A DNA stretch of 19,463 nucleotides from Tetmemena sp. SeJ-2015 (lineage: Eukaryota; Ciliophora; Spirotrichea; Sporadotrichida; Oxytrichidae): contig JAJKFJ010024118.1 in the NCBI GenBank assembly GCA_027382625.1, positions 1 to 19,463 of the forward strand. The letters are read 5' to 3'. Under the pieces are notes generated by a model, which worked only from the letters and a program-made list of their open reading frames with translations, ran no database searches and was not told the DNA's origin. Made by a program: the position numbers and the translations under genes. Shown here one piece after another: positions 15,601 through 19,463 of the stretch. How positions within the stretch are numbered: the stretch's first letter is position 1; the number at the start of each line of letters is the position of its first letter.

Positions 15601-17934
15601 CTACCACTATGAGGCACGCTTAATCAGACACCGGATGCAGAGCCTCCCCGCTCTCTTTGACCAGTCCACTCAGCCCCTAAGCATGGCGCCCGAGGCACCT
15701 TAATGACCGGCTGCTCACGCCCTCAGCCAAGGAGGGTTTGAAATGCAGGGATTCCTGACCATTACCCTGTGCAGTGAGTGGCAACTCCCACGTCCTCTTG
15801 TGACTATCGGCAGTAGGCCCCTAAGTACCAGTGACGCATTGGAGGGAGATCATATGAGCCCCCATATTTATGGGGGACAGGTGGGGGTATTAAATAGTCA
15901 ATAATATAAATCATTCTAATTCCTAATCTCTAATCTTCCTCTGAAAGTTTTATTTAATAATGCTTGAGTTGTTTAATTAAACCTGATCATTAAAAAGAGG
16001 ATTGATCTTTATTATTCTTTTTTTTACTAAATACAATTCAATTCAAGATATGATAAAGAGCAGCTTTAATAAATATTAAAACCATTTTTATTAAGAAAAA
16101 ATAATAAACTCTTCAAATGACAATATGTTTTAATGAGCAAAAAAAGTTAATAATTATAAATACTTAATCTTCTAAAGACCCGCTTCTCTCAATGAATATT
16201 TTGAAAAATGGAATATATTATGATTTATGAGTTAATAAATAATTAGATGTGAAAGTAAATTTTAATATTTCTTTTTTGTATCTATGTTAAATTGCTATTA
16301 AATTTTTAATAATCTTTATATTATTGAGGAAAAATATTTCGCATTACTTTGGCAATATGTTTTTACAATTATATGTTTGCAAAATATTTATTTTGATTGC
16401 AGTAATTGTCAGCATTGTGTATGGTGCTCTATTTGCAAGCTAAAAATAATGATAAATTTCAATAAATCTTACTGGAGCCGACCTTTGCGCATCCACTAAC
16501 ACATGAAGACTTCTATCCAATCAACCCTATTTATTTACTACAAAAAATACTTTCAAAAAATTTTTTTCTTACAATTTCACTTTTAATTTAAAAATGTTTT
16601 TATCACGTTTATTATAAATTAAATAATAGAATAAAGTTAATGATGAAGAAGAAGTCTTTGAAATTTAATTTTAAATTTTGATTTTATAGAACAATAAAGT
16701 ATCATAATTTTATTCAACATTTATATTAAAGAGCTATCATACATATAGAGATTTTTCTATCCACATCTGTTTTTTAAAAAGTAGAATGTCCTCACTTTAA
16801 GTTTTTATATAAATTTTATGATCATTAGAGTTTTTTACTCTTTATAAGAAAATATTTTACGAACTTAATTAAGATTTTACTCAAAAAGTGTAGTTTAAAT
16901 ATATAAAGCTATAAAATTTATCATAAGAGGGTTTATAATTTAAAATAGATCGTTCTTATAAATAATTTTTTATCTTTGTTTATTGCAATTTATAAGGTTT
17001 GAGTGATAGCAGTGCAAGTAAAACCACGTTGAACTAGACAATCCACACATCCTGTGTCATCAGTGTCGCACTCCTCACCGCTCTCAAATATATTATTCAT
17101 CAATCACCAATAAAGAATAGTTTAATTATTTTGAGAGGTTATTTTTTTCATACTTATAAAATTATTTTTTTAAGTGTATTGAGTTTATTTAGTATTTTAA
17201 ATATAGATAAATAAATCATCAATTCAGTAACTATAAAGAAATAAATTTAAAATATCAATTCATTATAATTTCATGAGTATCTAAAGAAAGTTGGAACAAA
17301 GGAGTTATTTACTGGAAGTGACACAGGCAGATTTCACAAAGTTCAATGTATTCAATGTGATGTGTCCAATATAACCAAAAAAAATTACTAATTAAATAAT
17401 ATTCGCATTCCAAATTTGATATTTTAAATTCCTTGTTGTAATTTATTTGCTTTAATAGTTTATAAAAGGAAAGTCATTTTTACAAAATTATTAATCTTTA
17501 TAATCAGTAATGAAAAAATTAAGAATTTAGATTATCTTTAATGATATTTAAAAGTATGATAAAATCTAAAGAGATTTCAATTTAATTTAATACTTTTTTA
17601 AAAATCATAATAATGCTCAAGTATCCTTTCTTGAGGTCTTGAAGAATTCCTAAAGGCTGCCTAATCATCTAATTTAAATTTATAAAACTGTTAATACAAA
17701 AGTTAAATTACTAAAGAATACACCCAGTAATTCAATTACATATTTCTTTTTTTAGCAATTTTTCAGAATTAAAATTAAAGTAATTTAATAAAAAATCATT
17801 TATCAAATCTTAATATTTGTTCATCAAAAATAATAAGATTTTGTTTTAAAATTATAATTTTTATTATATTTTCAGTACCTTTATTGTTTAACGAATAAAA
17901 AGATTGAAACAAAATATTGAGATTGTAATTTCAT
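12627..17934 (-). CDS. Gene 2: secreted Cys-rich/mucin-stalk/YHYH protein, germline form
   Basis: Nine minus-strand MDSs: 17934-17899, 17341-17279, 17096-16986, 16521-16399, 14928-14858, 14770-14674, 14295-13716, 13643-12933, 12729-12627. Keeping one pointer copy each and removing introns of 32 and 33 nt gives 1,794 nt, or 597 aa plus TGA. Layout: signal peptide (about MKLQSQYFVSIFVKSA); Cys-rich domain (NNIFESGEECDTDDTGC, then GQKSSCVSGCAKVGSTCK and NYCSFKDTQYGCVYPGSF); Thr/Ser/Pro stalk (about 105-215, far shorter than in gene 1); Cys-containing linker (KCKEFAALM, GGGCQWNRKFRVTC, TNSMPDHCF); YHYH-family domain (about 360-550; GVMANG, YKYHSFSPC, DGHQILGPYK, CDVDICNG); hydrophobic tail (GLFVRIFSFLLMVYQCWG). 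Likely surface-anchored. Intron 1 falls at coding nt 61, as in gene 1. IES 1 and 2 junctions are the weakest. Confidence 0.82.
12725..12932 (-). other. IES 8 of gene 2 (pointer CATTC)
   Basis: A 208-bp insert between CATTC at 12725-12729 and 12933-12937, joining RILQENEDPLTSNG. TTCTC at 12736 and 12935 is an equally in-frame alternative, adding four residues. Either way the frame leads to a hydrophobic tail and TGA at 12627-12629. Confidence 0.7.
12933..13643 (-). CDS. Gene 2 MDS 8: YHYH-family domain
   Basis: Contiguous segment from FDVSSQDLVK to the tail. It aligns along its length with 5764-5120 of gene 1, including identical CDVDICNGVTING and YYYALTSFYPYTVGCWGP. It contains in-frame TAG where gene 1 has CAA (LWQPC) and CAA where gene 1 has TAA (SQK). 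Only the second Tyr-His of the family signature is present (YKYHSFSPC). Confidence 0.87.
13639..13715 (-). other. IES 7 of gene 2 (pointer AAACT)
   Basis: A 77-bp insert between AAACT at 13639-13643 and 13716-13720. Joining gives FKVQFDVSSQ. It is nearly at the site of IES 8 of gene 1 but shifted by a few bases, with a different pointer. Confidence 0.87.
13716..14295 (-). CDS. Gene 2 MDS 7: distal stalk plus Cys linker domain
   Basis: Reads a Thr/Ser/Pro stalk (IPSTTTIPSTTTTTPSP), a basic Pro-rich hinge (EPPRPKAPTTTRWRS), then the linker domain from KCKEFAALM to DHCF and IDFKV. This stretch is a single segment here but is spread over MDSs 5-8 in gene 1. Confidence 0.85.
14291..14673 (-). other. 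IES 6 of gene 2 (pointer AGCTA)
   Basis: A 383-bp insert in the stalk between AGCTA at 14291-14295 and 14674-14678. Joining gives PITSSTTTIPS. ACAACTACT (coding strand) on both sides is an alternative, but it would discard stalk codons. Confidence 0.7.
14765..14857 (-). other. IES 5 of gene 2 (pointer AGAAAC)
   Basis: A 93-bp insert between AGAAAC at 14765-14770 and 14858-14863. Joining gives LQCWYVSPPVAST, passing from the Cys-rich domain into the stalk. Confidence 0.85.
15114..15521 (+). CDS. Possible germline-limited ORF inside IES 4 of gene 2
   Basis: ATG to TGA, 135 codons with TAA/TAG read as Gln, on the strand opposite to the surrounding gene. It starts MKFDPFNYFEGGLCSQFPRS and has a hydrophobic stretch in the last third (LLFTLIPIFILIITIII). 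It ends in a Lys/Arg-rich tail (RTLGRKKKQRGNKKEW). It stops ~60 bases before a GC-rich block that includes the dispersed repeat, so it may belong to that element. No family recognised. An open frame this long is not rare under a TGA-only code, and no homologue is visible in the window. Confidence 0.3.
15580..15961. repeat. GC-rich dispersed repeat, copy 2, with GC-rich flank
   Basis: From about 15707 to 15961 this aligns with 1-300. The GC-rich block begins earlier, near 15580, in sequence that would lie left of the window for copy 1. The minus strand has ggggctgagtggac near 15680, like a tRNA A-box, but I see no convincing B-box. It lies wholly inside an IES, hence eliminated from the somatic nucleus. 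Confidence 0.75.
16440..16472 (-). other. Intron 2 of gene 2 (33 nt)
   Basis: GTAAG donor and TTTTTAG acceptor, phase 1, between AKVGS and TCKQST. It is uninterrupted here, whereas an IES sits at its donor in gene 1. Confidence 0.85.
16518..16985 (-). other. IES 3 of gene 2 (pointer CAAT)
   Basis: A 468-bp AT-rich insert between CAAT at 16518-16521 and 16986-16989. Joining gives FTCTAITQTLQIGQKSSC, aligned with YTCTSVEGQKSNC of gene 3. Confidence 0.72.
17095..17278 (-). other. IES 2 of gene 2 (pointer AT, tentative)
   Basis: A 184-bp insert next to the intron 1 acceptor. Only a 2-bp AT repeat restores frame (S-NNIFESGEEC). Longer shared words such as ATGAA break it. Presence of the insert is clear from the paralogues; the exact junction is not. 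Confidence 0.5.
17281..17312 (-). other. Intron 1 of gene 2 (32 nt)
   Basis: GTAAAT donor and CTTTAG acceptor, phase 1 after VTS. Same site as intron 1 of genes 1 and 3. Confidence 0.75.
17338..17898 (-). other. IES 1 of gene 2 (pointer AAAG)
   Basis: A 561-bp insert within the signal peptide, between AAAG at 17338-17341 and 17899-17902. Joining gives QYFVSIFVKSACVTS. A TTT pointer a few bases away would also work and lengthen the hydrophobic core. Confidence 0.55.
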
Positions 17935-19319
17935 TTTATTATAAATTATTTTATTTTTATCAGTAATGGAAAAAATTGTTTCAAAATTTCAATATGATAA
18001 AGCACGAGCACCAATGAGATATCTTTTATCACCTATTTTTCAAAGATGACTTAATAATTTGAAAAATGTATAAACTTTTTAAAATTTCAAGCTCAATTTA
18101 ATTGTATTCACAATATGAGGAACTTAAAAAAAATAAAAATAATCAAATCAAAGCTTTAGTGTATTATTGAATTGATTCGACTAAAATCAAATATTTTCCT
18201 TTATAATCATACTAATTTAAAAATAAATTTAGAATAATTTAGTTTTTAATTCGACGTAATAATTGATTAAAGTATATAAACTGGTGATTTAACTATATAG
18301 TAATGTTTAAGTATATATTTTGGTGTTTTTTAATTTCCTTCAAGTTTATTGTGAACTTTAAAGAAAAAATAATTGGTGAAGTTCGATGCAGGTATATCAG
18401 ATTTATAAAGTCTGATTCTATCAGCACCCTAAATAAACTAAGTCCTGTGCACCAATTATTGGTCTGCAGGAAGTTCAATTAATATATCTCAAAATACACA
18501 AGCAATTTATCTGCAAGAGAAATCTGGAATCCTTCAAAACATAGTTGGAATTATGGCACACAAATCCCGAATTTTATTATAATATAGTTGTTAAAAATAT
18601 TATGAAAGAATATGAATTAGTGATCGCTGATTTATTTTCTAGAAATACAAGAAAATCTTTTTAAAACGTACTGGATAAGGATTTGCTTTAAATAATTTCC
18701 ATTCCCATTTTGAAATTCGCACTTTTATTCTGGTTCTTCCTTGAAATTCTTTAAGCTTATCCTTATTTTAGTTTGAATAGCAATAACTTGAAAATCTATA
18801 CTTGTAAAATTATTCAAATTAGCTAGTATGTTACCTTTATCAAGACTTGCATTTCTTGCTTGTTTTGTTTTAGAAAATCTCTTGCAAATCTTCTTTGAAT
18901 AGACGTAGTTTCATCTCTAGCTCAGATTGGATCAATGAGATTTAAGAAGCCTATATTTGCATAAGGATGATGTTTAATTATGCGCTAAACTTATTTATAG
19001 TCCACACAAAAATTATCAGAGAAAAAAGGTTTACTTACAATGGATGTTGGAAATTCTATTCTGGCCACACAATGTCAGTGGTCCTTATGCTTGCTTCAGT
19101 CCTGCCTTTCATTTTCTTAAATTTATTTCTAAAAATATTAATTAAAATGACCTAAATATATTCAGCTGTCTACAGTTTTAAACAACAATTTATTTGAAAA
19201 GACCTAATATACCTCAGAATCTAAAGGAAAATAATTCTTAAATACATGCTCTTCTTGTGCTATTATCTTTCTTCTTCTAATTTAAACCTCTTTATTAACG
19301 TTAATTTATAAAAGAATGG
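17935..19319. other. AT-rich region upstream of gene 2, no secure gene
   Basis: Should contain the 5' flank of gene 2. A TGA-free minus frame spans about 18910-18143, and GC-richer patches lie at 18400-18480 and 18890-19110. On the minus strand, 18900-18945 reads SLIQSELEMKLRLFKEDLQE, like a short coiled coil, in a different frame from the long one. The frames do not connect and match nothing else here, so no gene is called. Confidence 0.4.
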
Positions 19320-19463
19320 CTGCACCTGACGCTCTCCAACTCCATCAGCAAAAAAAAAACGCAGTTTGCTCAAGCTAGCACGGGACTCGACCCAGCCAGT
19401 CTGACCTCCACGACTCCTCCCAGTCAAGCAGCACGCAGCCAGCCACCGGGGCCGACCTCAACT
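19320..19463. other. Abrupt GC-rich block at right edge, weakly Pol III-like
   Basis: Composition jumps from AT-rich to GC-rich at about 19320. On the minus strand gggtcgagtccc resembles the tRNA T-arm/B-box, and a run of ten T follows about 30 bases later, as a Pol III terminator would. A full cloverleaf is not evident. It may be the edge of another germline repeat or a tRNA-derived element; it is cut off by the window. Confidence 0.35.

Larger units (their letters stand above)
14924..16398 (-). other. IES 4 of gene 2 (pointer GCAGT)
   Basis: A 1,475-bp insert between GCAGT at 14924-14928 and 16399-16403, joining NADNYCSFKD. GTCAG at 14927 and 16408 is an alternative. It holds a plus-strand ORF at 15114-15521 and the second copy of the GC-rich repeat. 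Confidence 0.72.

Noticed and set aside
18143..18910. 255-codon TGA-free minus-strand frame
   Set aside because: With TGA as the only stop in AT-rich DNA, several frames of this size are expected by chance in a window this long. No motif or paralogue supports it.
18967..19155. Plus-strand FYSGHTMSVVLML, like a PAP2/sphingomyelin-synthase motif
   Set aside because: The conserved acidic residue before SGHT is missing, no other motif follows, and the antisense reads equally well with a strong GTAAGT donor. Probably chance.
1..19463. TBE-type transposon ends (telomere-like C4A4/G4T4 repeats) and CRISPR arrays
   Set aside because: I found no C4A4 or G4T4 tracts, no recognisable transposase motifs, and no regularly spaced repeats other than the stalk codons.

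Overview
The window looks like germline (micronuclear) DNA of a hypotrich ciliate of the Oxytricha/Stylonychia kind. It is strongly AT-rich. Genes read through TAA and TAG as glutamine and stop only at TGA. Their coding sequence is cut into segments (MDSs) by AT-rich inserts (IESs) flanked by short direct repeats (pointers). Deleting each insert at one pointer copy restores the frame and the match to a paralogue in the same window. True spliceosomal introns are also present. They are 32-35 nt with GT..AG ends and sit at conserved positions, so the large inserts are not introns. I cannot name the species.

Three paralogous genes lie head to tail, all on the minus strand. Gene 2 (about 17934 to 12627) is complete, with 9 MDSs and 8 IESs, and encodes about 597 aa after removal. 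Gene 1 (about 10695 to 4914) is complete, with 10 MDSs and 9 IESs, and encodes about 746 aa. Gene 3 (2928 to below 443) shows only its first 3 MDSs and runs off the left edge or into a segment I cannot see. MDS order is linear; I found no scrambling. The predicted proteins share one plan: a short signal peptide, a cysteine-rich N-terminal domain (GEECDTD core), a Pro/Thr mucin-like stalk of very different length in genes 1 and 2, a cysteine-containing linker domain, a C-terminal YHYH-family domain, and a hydrophobic C-terminal tail. They are most simply read as secreted or surface-anchored proteins; their function is unknown.

Region by region: 1-300 is a GC-rich dispersed repeat, with a second copy at about 15707-15961 inside an IES of gene 2. 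443-2928 is gene 3, 2929-4913 AT-rich spacer, 4914-10695 gene 1, 10696-12626 AT-rich spacer, 12627-17934 gene 2, and 17935-19319 spacer with ambiguous open frames. 19320-19463 is an abrupt GC-rich block with weak Pol III-like features. Some IESs hold extra coding-like sequence: a kinesin-motor-like remnant at 8095-8286, an unknown ORF at 9709-9887, and an unknown plus-strand ORF at 15114-15521. Because only TGA is a stop here, long open frames occur by chance, so these get low confidence.
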